Of a stretch of DNA of 64,000 bases, positions 25,001 through 35,270 are shown piece after piece. Both the position numbers and the translations under genes were made by a program. The notes beneath the pieces were generated by a model. The model saw nothing but the letters and a program-made list of their open reading frames with translations, made no database searches and was not told where the DNA came from. Within the stretch, counting starts at the first letter, position 1. Each line of letters begins with the position of its first letter. Origin of the DNA: Neoscytalidium dimidiatum (taxonomy: Eukaryota; Ascomycota; Dothideomycetes; Botryosphaeriales; Botryosphaeriaceae); contig CM074705.1 of NCBI GenBank assembly GCA_037367355.1, forward strand, positions 2,294,001 through 2,358,000, in the 5' to 3' direction.

Positions 25001-26327
25001 CGAGAAGGCTGGATGAACGTGGGCGAAGATGAAGGGGAGTCTGCCTTGACTTGACCGGTGTGCGATGGGACGAAGTGGTTCGTCCGGCACAGAGTCCCGC
25101 GTCAGTGCCTTGACGGATGTTGCCAGCGCAGAGAGCAAGGCTGTCACGTTTCGCCCCAGCGGTGTAGCGGCCTTGGAAGGAGGACCGGGAGGCGGCGTTG
25201 GTTTTCCTGCAAAGCGTGTAATGGCCTTGCTGCGGTTTCTGGGCGTCCGTCTGTCTGCCTCACCGGCCGCAGTCGTGTGACGGTGATGCAGACAGAAAGC
25301 TGTGTCGTTCCTCTGCGCATTCGAGTCGGCCAACCTGTCTGTCACCCCACGCCCAGACATTTGCTCGCGGGCCGTGTCAGCGACCAAAACCCCCGCGCTC
25401 TTCTCCACGAACGACAGAAGGCGTGCCACGACAGCTGTTCGACACAGCAGACACGGCACGGGACGGGAGGGGGGAAAGGGCAAGGAGAGGAAGAACAGCA
25501 ATGCATGTGCATTGCCGCAGCTAACCACGGGCTGCAACTCCGGCCGTTTTGATCCGTCCGGCGGCGCGCGTGCAGGTGGTGCTTTGCAGTTCGGCAAAGC
25601 CAGCGTCTCCGTGTATAGTGCGGAGGCTTCTCCATCGTTGATCCCGGTCCTCAGATCGCTCCCAACCACTCAAACGCGCGGGTGGCGTCCATTAGAGCAG
25701 GAAGCAGGGAGAAAAGAGCGAGGGAGAGGTCGACAAGAGGCCCTTTCCTTGAGCAATCAGACGCCACGCGTGCCGCCGGTGTGCGCAAGACGGAGGAGAT
25801 CCCACGAGCCACGATCGGGTTCCTGCAAACACGGGGAGCGTCGAGAGTGCGTTCCGGGATGCCTGATTGAGCCCAGCCTTTCTTGCGTCGTCTTCTGATG
25901 CCCTTTTTCACAGGTAGATGATATCGGCGTGCGAGGGAGCATCACGAGGAGCAGCAGAAGCAGCAGCAGCAGCAGCATCAGCCAAGGCCGTCCACAAGCA
26001 AGGTCACTCACAATCATGCCGACGTCTCGTATGTTGCATGAGAAGCGGATATTAGCGGACGGCATGCCTCTCCAGGAGACACAGGCTACATGCCTTTTCC
26101 CGGGAATTCATCGACACGTGCGATGGGCCCTCCCCCTCCCCTTGACGAACGGCATGCGGCAAATCCGGGCGAAAATGCCGAAGATGCCGAAAAGGCTGGT
26201 TTGACGATGATGGTCGGCGGGAAGGAGGGAGGGGGGGATGGGATGTCAGGAATGAGGAAGTGCCAAACGGCCCCCACGCTTGGTTTACGAAAGAGAGCGT
26301 CAAGCTGGGGGAAGCGAGGCGCGGCAG

Positions 26328-26332
26328 CCAAT
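26328..26332 (+). promoter_or_regulatory. Isolated CCAAT box in the gene-free segment
   Basis: GGCAGCCAATCAGCAG matches the extended HAP consensus on the plus strand. It is followed within about 100 bp by CT-rich DNA (CTCTCTCTCTTTCTCTC near 26425), a combination common at fungal promoters, yet no gene follows. Confidence 0.3.
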
Positions 26333-27176
26333 CAGCAGCCGCGACGACGGCCCCTTGGCTCCTCTCTCGCTCACTCCCTCCCTCCTTCTTCCGTCTAAAG
26401 TACCATCTCCGTGCTCATCCCTCTCTCTCTCTTTCTCTCTCGCTATCTCTCGCCATTGTGCCACGATCGATCGCGGACAAGGGCGGTATCGCCGGAGCGA
26501 CGACCGGCAGGGCGGCCATTGGCGTGCGCGAGTGGGAGCGGAGATTGCCCGCGCCGCAGCCGTGCGCCGGCGAGTTGGGCCTGGTGCCCGCCGCGGCCTG
26601 GTGCCAATTGCGCAGACGGAGGCGCGGAGCGGGAGAGGCACGACGCGATGGATGGACGGATGGATGGATGGGTGATTTGATTGGAAGCACGCCCCGAACG
26701 CTCAGCCAGAGGCAGCAAGGTGGCAGTCGGCCGGTCGGTCCCTTCTATGAAGCTATGGCGCGCGCGGAAAAAAAAAGCACTGGCAGCCAGCGACTGCCCT
26801 TCCGCAGAACGCTGGGACCGACGGAAGCGGGCCTTGCGCCGGGGCGCGGGGGCCAGCAGGAGGCCACTGGCCCGCCCGTTTCCGGCAGTCCGCCCGCGTG
26901 GAGCCCCGAGGGATGATGCTGCCATTACCCGCTGCCCGCTGCCCGCTGCCCGCTGCGACTGTCACTGCTGATGGGCGACGATGATGATCATGATGAGATG
27001 CGGTGGGATGCCCTGACGAGTGGACGGTAGGCGACTGGAGCAGGAAGGCGTCAGCGAATCCGCACCAGCTCTCCTGATGCCGGTCTTCAGCCAGCCAGCA
27101 GGCCGGCGGCCGGCGGCCGGCGAAGCAGAGCGACGGATTGAGTTGCGCGACAGCTGGAGCAGCCAGCCTTTCAGAA

Positions 27177-27195
27177 CCCCCCCCCCCCCCCCCCC
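27177..27195. repeat. Poly-C tract of about 19 bases
   Basis: A long uninterrupted C run, rare in fungal genomes. Its exact length may be unreliable in short-read assemblies. Confidence 0.8.
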
Positions 27196-29111
27196 TTTCG
27201 TTAGCCGCAATCAGTCCATCAGACGCCCATCTCGCCTTGGTTGGACACCAGCAGCAATGCTCTTCCCGTCACCAGCTGAATGCAAGCCTACTCGCTCAAC
27301 AAACCTGGGTGCGCAGGCTGGCTTGTGTGTGTGCGTGTGCATGTGCAGCAGGCGGCGGCGACGACGACGGCGGCAGCGACGACAGCCGATACCAGTGACC
27401 GGGGGCAGTGCAGTGATGATGGGAAGAGAGTGCGCAACACAGTCCCAAGTAGTCGGAGGGGCCAATTCTCCAAGGGTTTTCCCGGTCGATCCCCTTTTCA
27501 TTCCCAAATTTCCAACTGAGCCAGGGCAGGAAAAATAAAAGGCCCGAGGGCGTGCTCGCTCGCACGCCCGCCCGTTCACGAGATTCCCGTGCCCGTCCAA
27601 CCAGGTAACACCCTCGGGGCCCCTAAAGCGACTGGCTGCCCCCCTGCCCTTTTCCCCCACCGTTTAACTGCCCGCCCACCTACCCGCGTGCCCCCCCAAG
27701 GACGGAAAGCCGAAAACGTGCAGTCCGAAATGTTGCCCCCATGGCAATTCGACGATGGACAACAAGATGGACGTTTTATTTTTCCCTCGAGCCGGCAATC
27801 GCACAAGAGCGTTGAAAGAAGCGGGTCTCTTTAACTGCAAGCCGCGCCGCACGCTTTGCATGCGACCAATGCCAGTTCGCGATACAAAGGGTTCCCGGCG
27901 CAGAGGTTACGAAGAGGCAGGGTCCATGTGGAGAAAGGCAGAGGGGGAATTGTAAAAAAAAAAAAAAAAAAAAAGGTTACACAAGCCAAAAGCGGGCGGG
28001 ACGGGGCAAGCTTTGGTCGCCCGCCCGCACGCGCGAGCGCGTGTCGCAGCGTTCCGTCCGTCGCCGTCGTCCGCCGCCGCCGCCGCCGCCGCCATCCTGC
28101 CGCGTGCGCCCGTGAGTTCGGGCCTCCCAGCAAAAAAGCCCAGCCAGGCCAAGGACCAGCCCGCCCAGCTGGCGCTAGGGATGACGCTGTTTGGACGAAG
28201 GAATGTGGTGACAACGAGAGCGAAGGAGCGCTAGCTGCTGTCACTTCCCTCGGTCGGCGCCATCGTTCCGTGGCATGTGGCGCGTGGCGTGGCATTGGCC
28301 GGGCTGAGATGGACGACGCTGAAGCGACCGCTATTGCCCTGCTCGGCTCAATGGGACGTGATGCACGAGACACTGGCGTCGGAACGGCGAGAGCGGCAGA
28401 GGAGAGATAGAGGAGGTACCGGTACTAAGGATGCGGCGCGGTAAAAGAGGAGCAACGACAGACAGATGGGGGCCATGGGACCCTCCAGAGCTGAACAATA
28501 GCAAAGCTGGGAAATGCGAGATGTTGGAGAGCAAAGTGGATACACACAGGTCTTGCGTCTTCCCGATTCGAAGAATGATCGCCCGACGGTGCAGGGGGGA
28601 GCGGCGGGCGATGCATTGCGCCTGCTTGCTGCCTGCTCACGGCTCTTGGCTGGAGGCGCGCGATTGCTCACGTCGTCGTTCATGTTCGATGGGCCCGTGT
28701 TGCGCCATGTGGAGTAGCCTTTGCTTCGCCGTAACGCGCTTATGCACGCTTGATGCCGCTCTCTCTCGTCCGCGCGTCTGCGGAAAGTGCCAGAGAGCCC
28801 GGAGTGCCAGCAGAGGCGAAAGAAGGATTCCAGCAGGAAAAGCCTGACGCCCGAAACACCCCCAACGCGACGCTAGCGCAGGTCTGGCTGTGGGGAACGA
28901 GCGAGGAAAGCCATGCAGGTCTGCGTACGCAAACTGCTCTGTGTCGTCCGGCGATCCTCCGTTGCGCATCGAATCACCCACCCGGTCGACACATGAAGAG
29001 AGAATATCCACAATCTCCGCCCAATCCGGTAAGTCTGGCAGAACCGGAGACTCCGAACGAAGCCAACCACGCTCCCAGCAAGCCACTTTTCTTTCTCCCT
29101 TCCCACTATTG

Positions 29112-29115
<4 letters not shown>

Positions 29116-29143
<28 letters not shown>
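29116..29143. repeat. CT microsatellite, 14 units
   Basis: A perfect run of CT on the plus strand (GA on the minus strand), in the gene-free segment. Confidence 0.85.
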
Positions 29144-29148
<5 letters not shown>

Positions 29149-31367
29149 CTCCTGCCTGATATCCGCAGCCCGAGAACCGAGCACACTCGAAACCTGGGTG
29201 GAGACGGAGTGCGCGCGGCACAGCACGGCACAGCACAAAAAAAAACCCCCCCCCCTCCGTGAGCTACCAAGGCGATAGGTAACAAACTTCCCCAAGTGCC
29301 CCACCCGGGCCGTGCCAGAAGGTACCATAGAATGAACAGGCCCAGGGTACGGCACAACTGTCGCGCCGGCCGGGGCGACGGACACCATACCAGCGGATAC
29401 ACGCATCGCAATAACACCCGTTAATGGAGGTGCGAGGGGGGTTTGTTTAATAAAATTGCAGCGAAGCAGCGCCGCACTTCCGAGGCCGATCGTCGTCTCT
29501 TTTTCTGTCCCGCCGACCAACCAACGTCCGTCGATGGCCGGAAGCAGGTATATTGGCAAGGAGCTATGAAGCAGCTGGCAATCATCCAACAGGCACGCAT
29601 TATCATCATCATCATCAGCCTCGCGTCTGAGCGCCTGCATCTCCACCGACCGGTGCCCATTTTCCCTTTTGGCCCCGTCGGCTCGGGCCACCGCCCCGTT
29701 ACCCAGCGGATCGTCCAAGCTAGCGTAGAGGTCGCGGTCGAGGCCCGCTCATCAGTCAATCGTCACGGCAATAGCATAGCGTGCGGTACTTAGCAAAAAA
29801 CATCAAAAACCAAGACAAACTATCCCATCATTTCCCGCAGCAGCAGGAACGAGCACGGTGCTTCCCATCACCAACCCGTCCCCTCCCCGTCCGTACCAGC
29901 GATCACCGTAAGAGACTGAAGATCCACCAACGCCCGTGCTGCCCCATCCCTCTCTCGTCCACCACCTCTCGACAGTGAACCCAACCCCACACGCACGACT
30001 TCCCCCACGCAACGCCATCAAGATGGGGAAGCGAGAGGCCGGGGGAAAAAAAAAATTTCCACACGGGAAGGGGCGTCGACCAACCCTCCTACGCAACAAC
30101 AACGCACCAGCAGCAGTAGCGCGCGAGAGAGAGAGAGGGGAGGGGGAACGAACACCGTCTCGAACGACTACGCTCTCCCGTCCCCGTCCCCTGCATGCGC
30201 CCACGCACACGCCTACCAACCACAGATACAGTTACGCCTTATTTTTTTTTCCCCCCCCTCCCCCCTTCCCATCCTACCCACGTGTCCCCTTCCGCCGCCC
30301 CTCCCCCAATCCCGCCCGCTCGCCGTACTGATTCGCCCCCTCTCGGGTAACTTACCCTGACAAACAAAAGTTCCTGCTCGCGGCAACGACCCCAGCAAAA
30401 CGGGTGGGTGAGAGGAAAAGAAAGAAAAATGAAGAAGAACAGGATGTACCGGTCTCGCATGGAACATGTACTTTTTCCCCATTCGCCGCTACGGCCCTGT
30501 CCGGTGTGCCCTGCCGCCGCCGACCAGCTGAAAACTCTCCCCAGTCCAGTCCGCGCCAACCCGCAAGATCGACAGCCCGGGTGGCAAAAAAAAAAAAAAA
30601 AAAGTCACGGAAGAGATGGCAGAGGGACGCACGACCATGTGTTGCGTGAGCAATATTCGTTGTAATGTATATATATATATATAAACCTGGTTAACAATGC
30701 ATGGGGAGATTTTAATATAAATTTTCCCCCTCGGCAGAGAAGAAAAGCCGTATATAGGCCGTAGAAAGAATAAAAGAAGAGAAACGAAAAAGGGAAAGGC
30801 GCTTTTTTCGTTTCTGAGCGCCGGCGAATGATACCAGGGGGAAAAAGGACCTTCCATCGTGTTCCATAACAGAAGGCAGGGGAATTGGTGGTAGCAGCAC
30901 GTATTCGCGAGAAAGGAGGAGGGGGGATTGTAAAATATAAAGGGAGAAAGAGAACAATTCGAGGAGAGAAGTAACAAGTGTCGAAAAGTGCTTTCTTTCC
31001 CGTTTTCTCGATCCGTAGAAAATGCTTGCTTGTTTGTCTGCGAGGTTCCTCCTCCATCCCTTGACGACCAGAAGGAAAAAAAAAAGAAATTAAGAGACGA
31101 AGCCAAGTATCCTGCGAAAAAAAAAACCCCCCACTCTGTACGTATATGATAAGACCCCGCGCGATGTTACAAAGCCCCCTCCAACCCCCCTAAAACGGTA
31201 TCCGAAGAAAAGACGAGAACGAAAATTTTCCCCATTTCCCAAGCCAATCCCCAATCCAATCCCAGTTCAAACTCCACCCGGATGCAGAATAAAAAAAAAG
31301 AACAAGCAATAAAACGGCGTGCGTATACGTAAACAAACCCACAAAAAACCGCCCAGCCTTTCCATTC

Positions 31368-31370
<3 letters not shown>

Positions 31371-31412
<42 letters not shown>
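31371..31412. repeat. GAT microsatellite, 14 units
   Basis: Fourteen perfect GAT units about 490 bp downstream of the Zn2Cys6 gene stop. If transcribed it would lie in that gene's 3' UTR or beyond. Confidence 0.9.
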
Positions 31413-31897
31413 AAAAACGTTGCTCGCAAAAAAAGTCAGAGAGGGACCACCAAGGCCCCCCTTTCATCCCTAACCCCCGATGATGTTGATGATGTTGATA
31501 AGGGAAGAACCACCCCCTTCCCCCCCAAGGCCGCGACAAACCCCGAATTTGCCCGCACACCGGTGACACTCTCGGTGGTATAGAACGCCCAGCAAGCAAG
31601 CCCAAGCCCATTGTCCCCGTAACCGTCCGTTGTGCGTAACAGTGATCAAAAAATGGCAATAACACCCGCCACCCGCACCTTGAACCCGCTCCCATTGCTC
31701 GCTCCCCCCTCCAAAACTAACCACGTGACGAAGATTTGATGAAAAAGGAAAAGAATTTATGCGACGATTAACGTGGCGCAGGATCGAAGAAGAAGGATGA
31801 GAAGGAGGGGGGATCGTTGCTGACCAGCCGGGGGTTTACCGGACACATCATGAAAGCCCAGAGGGGCCACACCCTTCCGAGCATGAGAAAGCCCTGA

Positions 31898-33677
31898 TCA
31901 AGTGATCAAGAAATCCCACCCCTTGTTCACGATGATCGTCTCCCAGTCCCAGCTCTCCTCGTTCCCGGCGTCCATCATCTCCCACACCGTGTGCACGACC
32001 TCGCGCGCGTACGGGATGTTGCCCAGGTTCGAGTACGCCTGCAGCTGGTCCAACCCGTCGCTGATGGGCTGGCGCTGCGCGGGGTCGAAGGCCGCGCAGC
32101 CGAGCAGGAAGAGGGGCATGAGCAGGACGCTCTGGGTGTTTGATGTCGGGGGCAGCTTGGAGAGGTACGCGAGGCCGCGGTCGACGGCTTCGTGGAGAGC
32201 GGCATCCGGGCGGGAGGGCTTGATGGTGCGGTGCAGGTAGATCCAGGTGCAGGCCTGATACAGCATCGACGTGTAGTAGCGGTACTCGTCGGCTTGCTGG
32301 CAACGCCATTCGCGTAATGCCTGGTCTATAGCCACCGCGTCGTTGAGGATCTCGTAGTCGACCGGCGGATCGATGCCTTGCTGGCGTTTGGCCCGGATCT
32401 TGTCGCGCAGTTTGCGGATGTTGGAGATGATCCGGAAGAGGCCGTCGACGACGCCTAGTAACGTGGCTGCCTCCGGCTGGATCATATATTCAGGGAGGTG
32501 GAACTCATCCATCATGAGGATACTTCTCCGGTCCGTGGCCGTTACCGAGTTTGCCACGTCGTGGTAAACGAAAAACTCGACCAGGAAGGCTTGGAACTCC
32601 TTGTTGGGTGATTGCTGGTTCTGGATAAGGTGTCGTGCAGCATCCATGTGTGCACGGTAAGAGCCGTCAGTTTCGCCGGCAGTCACGGACTTTAGGCACA
32701 GGATCAGCGTCTGTGCGACGGTCGGGTCGTCGATAACGGCGGTATCGTCTCCAGAAAATCGCCGTTGCATCTTCTCGTCTGTCCGGAGATTCCGGATAGC
32801 ATGGTCGAAGTGGTACGCCTGTCTATTCTCGTACTCGGGTTTCTTTTCCTTTAGTAACACGTGGGAACCGGCGAGACAGAGTAGGGAGTGCATGAGACCA
32901 CGGTGCCGGATGGCCATGGGAATTAAGATCTTGGTGAAGGGGTTGCCACCAACATCGTCAAACAGGCTGAGCACCCGGCTGACGTTGAAATGAAAGTGGT
33001 CCAAGAACTTGCGGTCAACATCGGTCTCGATTCCGTCGATAAGAACCGGCAGCTGTACGGACACAACGCTTGCCCGTCGGTGGACCACTACAGACTATCA
33101 GCAGGCGAGTCCTTGGATCCTGGTCAATAATACTGTACCCATAGACCTTTGCTTCCCGCTCTTCCAGAATTCCTTGGGCGGGTAACCCTCGCAATGGACG
33201 TTGTTCTTCTGACAATGCAAGCCTGCTCTGGTTAGCCGGCATGGTCCGTGCCACAAGCCATCGGACGGGATCCTTACACGCTGGCTTAGTCTCGTCGCAC
33301 TTCTTCTTCCTCCGCCTACACGTTATGCAGCCCGTCTTGGAGCGGCCCTTTGGTGGTTTTGTAACGGAGGTCGGCTGTGCGATTGGATGCTTTCGAGGCC
33401 TGCCTCGAGGGCGTTTCGCAACAGTGCGGTCCGGAGAAGGTACGGATTCCTCGGTGAGCGGGGAGATTTTGGAACTGTCCTCATCGTCCTCGTCGATCTC
33501 CTCGATCTTGGGGACAACGCCGTCGGTTGGGGAATGGTCGGGCAGATACTGGAAGTCTATCACGCTGGGAGTGGTCTGCGGCGATTCACTGGAGGAGGGC
33601 GAGGCCTGGCTGGAGGAGGAGCTGATGCTGAAGCGGGCGCCGTACTGAGGCGGCTGGGGGCCAAACATGTCGGCCAT
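31898..33677 (-). CDS. Zn2Cys6 transcription factor with AT-hook
   Basis: Three exons, 33278-33677, 33139-33222 and 31898-33087, give about 557 residues. Intron 1 (55 nt, GTAAGG...AGAGCAG) splits a cysteine codon and completes a binuclear cluster CITCRRRKKKCDETKPAC-LHCQKNNVHC, with C-x2-C-x6-C-x6-C-x2-C-x6-C spacing (residues ~116-143). Intron 2 (GTACAG...GTCTGTAG, 51 nt) joins KSGKQRSM to VVHRRASVVSV. Just before the cluster, KRPRGRPRKHP is an AT-hook-like motif. The remainder, starting LPVLIDGIETDVDRKFLDHF, is the fungal-specific transcription factor domain of the second type (Fungal_trans_2-like), extending to the C-terminus. It should be a nuclear DNA-binding regulator; targets are not shown. 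It is isolated, with a gene-free 14.7 kb downstream and a 4.3-kb promoter upstream. Confidence 0.9.
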
Positions 33678-34370
33678 GGTGGGAGAATTGGAGGAGTGGC
33701 GGAAGGCGGGGCGTGAGCATCAAGATATGGGGAACCCTGGCTGGCAGCGGGCTGGGAGGGAGATATGGAATCTCCCTCTAGTGAGCAGGCGCGTCACCTG
33801 TCGAGCTGGTGGGAGCTTGGTGCGGTGGATGGCGCGCGCGCGCGGTCGGCGAGCACCGGATTATGTATAGGTGGTGGAAGGAGTGTGACCGGAAGACGGC
33901 GCGCTGACTGAGCGTGAGCAGGTGTGGAGGGCGCGAGTCGGCAGGCTGCTTACTTGGAGCGGATCAGCGGCCAGTGATAAATGGGCTCTGGAAACAGAGA
34001 GCGGGGGGCACTGGTTCGCGGGCAGGGAGCCTGGGCTGGGACGGGCCCCGAAGCGGCTAGGCTGTGCCGGGAGAGCAATCTTGGTGAGGGTGGGATTGGG
34101 GCCCGGCAGGTGGCGCGGGTGTGGGGTTCGCGGGTATAAGAGGGTTGGTGAGTCGCCAATCTTTGCGATCTCAGGGCAGCGCTCAGGGAGTTGTTTAAGC
34201 CCAACGCGCTGGAAGGTGGGTGCGGGTGGAGCGACCGGGGGCGGCGGGCTAGCGGGCGGTGGTGCTGTAGTTTATGCAGCAGCGTCGGAGCGAGGTCTGC
34301 GATGGAGCGGGCGCCAGTGCCGGAGCCAGAGGCAGTGCCAGTGCTGAGGGAGAGGAGCGGGAGCGGCACG

Positions 34371-34400
34371 GCATGGCATGGCATGGCATGGCATGGCATG
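34371..34400. repeat. GCATG pentanucleotide repeat x6
   Basis: Six perfect GCATG units about 700 bp upstream of the Zn2Cys6 gene start. Confidence 0.85.
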
Positions 34401-34860
34401 GTATGGCGTGGGCGGCGTGGGCGTGCGGCGGGCAGCGAGGATGAGAGCCGGGGGCGAGAAGTAGAGGGGTGGAGGGGTGGAGGGGTGGTGGGATGGTAGC
34501 GAGGAGGAGGGAGGGAGGGTAGCGGATGGCGGGCAGCGAGATGAGAACGCGGCGTGATGAGCAGCTTGCTTGCTTGCTTGAGTGGAAAAGGGCCGACCCC
34601 TCGCTGCGGCACATTGACTTTGGCTAACGTCGCGTACCCGCTCGTGCCCAGCGCGCCCGCGGCCCAGCAACACCCCGGCGGCCTTTCCGCCGTGTCGCTG
34701 ATCGCCAATGCTGCTGCTCCATTGCTCAGCGCGCCACGCACATCCATGCCCGGCGAGCGCCGTCGCCGTCGCCGTCGCCGTCACCGTCACAGTCCTCCGT
34801 GTGCCAGTGCCAGTGCCAGTGCATGCTGCTGAGAACGATCCCTCCGCCAGCCAGCCCGCC

Positions 34861-34886
34861 AGCCAGCCAGCCAGCCAGCCAGCCAG
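34861..34886. repeat. AGCC tetranucleotide repeat
   Basis: About six and a half AGCC units, followed within 40 bp by a separate GCACCA repeat (34921-34947). Both are in the divergent promoter region. Confidence 0.8.
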
Positions 34887-35265
34887 TGTGGCTCCAGTGA
34901 GCCCGCAGCCGGCATCTGCAGCACCAGCACCAGCACCAGCACCAGCAGCTCCTGTTGTTAAACCCGCCGCAAAGCGCCCCCGTCCGGTTCGGGAGCCGCA
35001 CCGCAGCCATCCCACCCTGCCCTGCCCATGCCCTGCCCATGCCCTGCAACGCCCCCCTCAACGTCGTTGACGCGCAAGAAAAAGCAAGCTCCCGCGCCTC
35101 ACTGCAGATCCTGGGGATCATGGGGAGCGCACGGCTTGTTTCCTGCAGCACCACCGCCGCCGCCAGAGCCCGGCACTACCCGCCGTGAGGTCAAGACTTT
35201 GATGAGGACTGAGATCCCGTGTAACATGGCGCTGCCGTCGTCGATAGCGTCCTCGATCTCTTCCG

Positions 35266-35270
35266 CCAAT
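35266..35270 (+). promoter_or_regulatory. CCAAT box in the divergent promoter region
   Basis: CCGCCAATCACC on the plus strand, 1.6 kb from the Zn2Cys6 start and 2.7 kb from the CPSF100 start, so its target gene is unclear. Confidence 0.25.

Larger units (their letters stand above)
17181..31897. other. 14.7-kb segment without a credible gene
   Basis: I read all six frames and found no conserved domain, signal peptide, or pair of frames joinable by plausible introns. The DNA is mostly GC-rich, with an AT-rich patch near 30650-31140. It is studded with homopolymers (T near 22050 and 22875, A near 23700, 27960 and 30590, C near 27180), pyrimidine tracts and microsatellites, and frames often run through them. 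The left edge is the ABC promoter; the right edge is the 3' flank of the Zn2Cys6 gene. CT-rich blocks near 21040-21430 and 29110 resemble fungal promoter or 5'-leader DNA, so non-coding transcripts are possible. It does not look like an AT-rich RIP relic of a transposon, and no terminal repeats were noticed. Confidence 0.6.

Noticed and set aside
28873..29718. Minus-strand frame of 281 codons
   Set aside because: Contains translated CT repeat (ERERERERE) and no recognisable motif; no splice partners found.
30489..31106. Minus-strand frame of 205 codons with hydrophobic runs
   Set aside because: The hydrophobic parts are translated poly-A/T tracts (FFFFF, YIYIYI); not a membrane protein.
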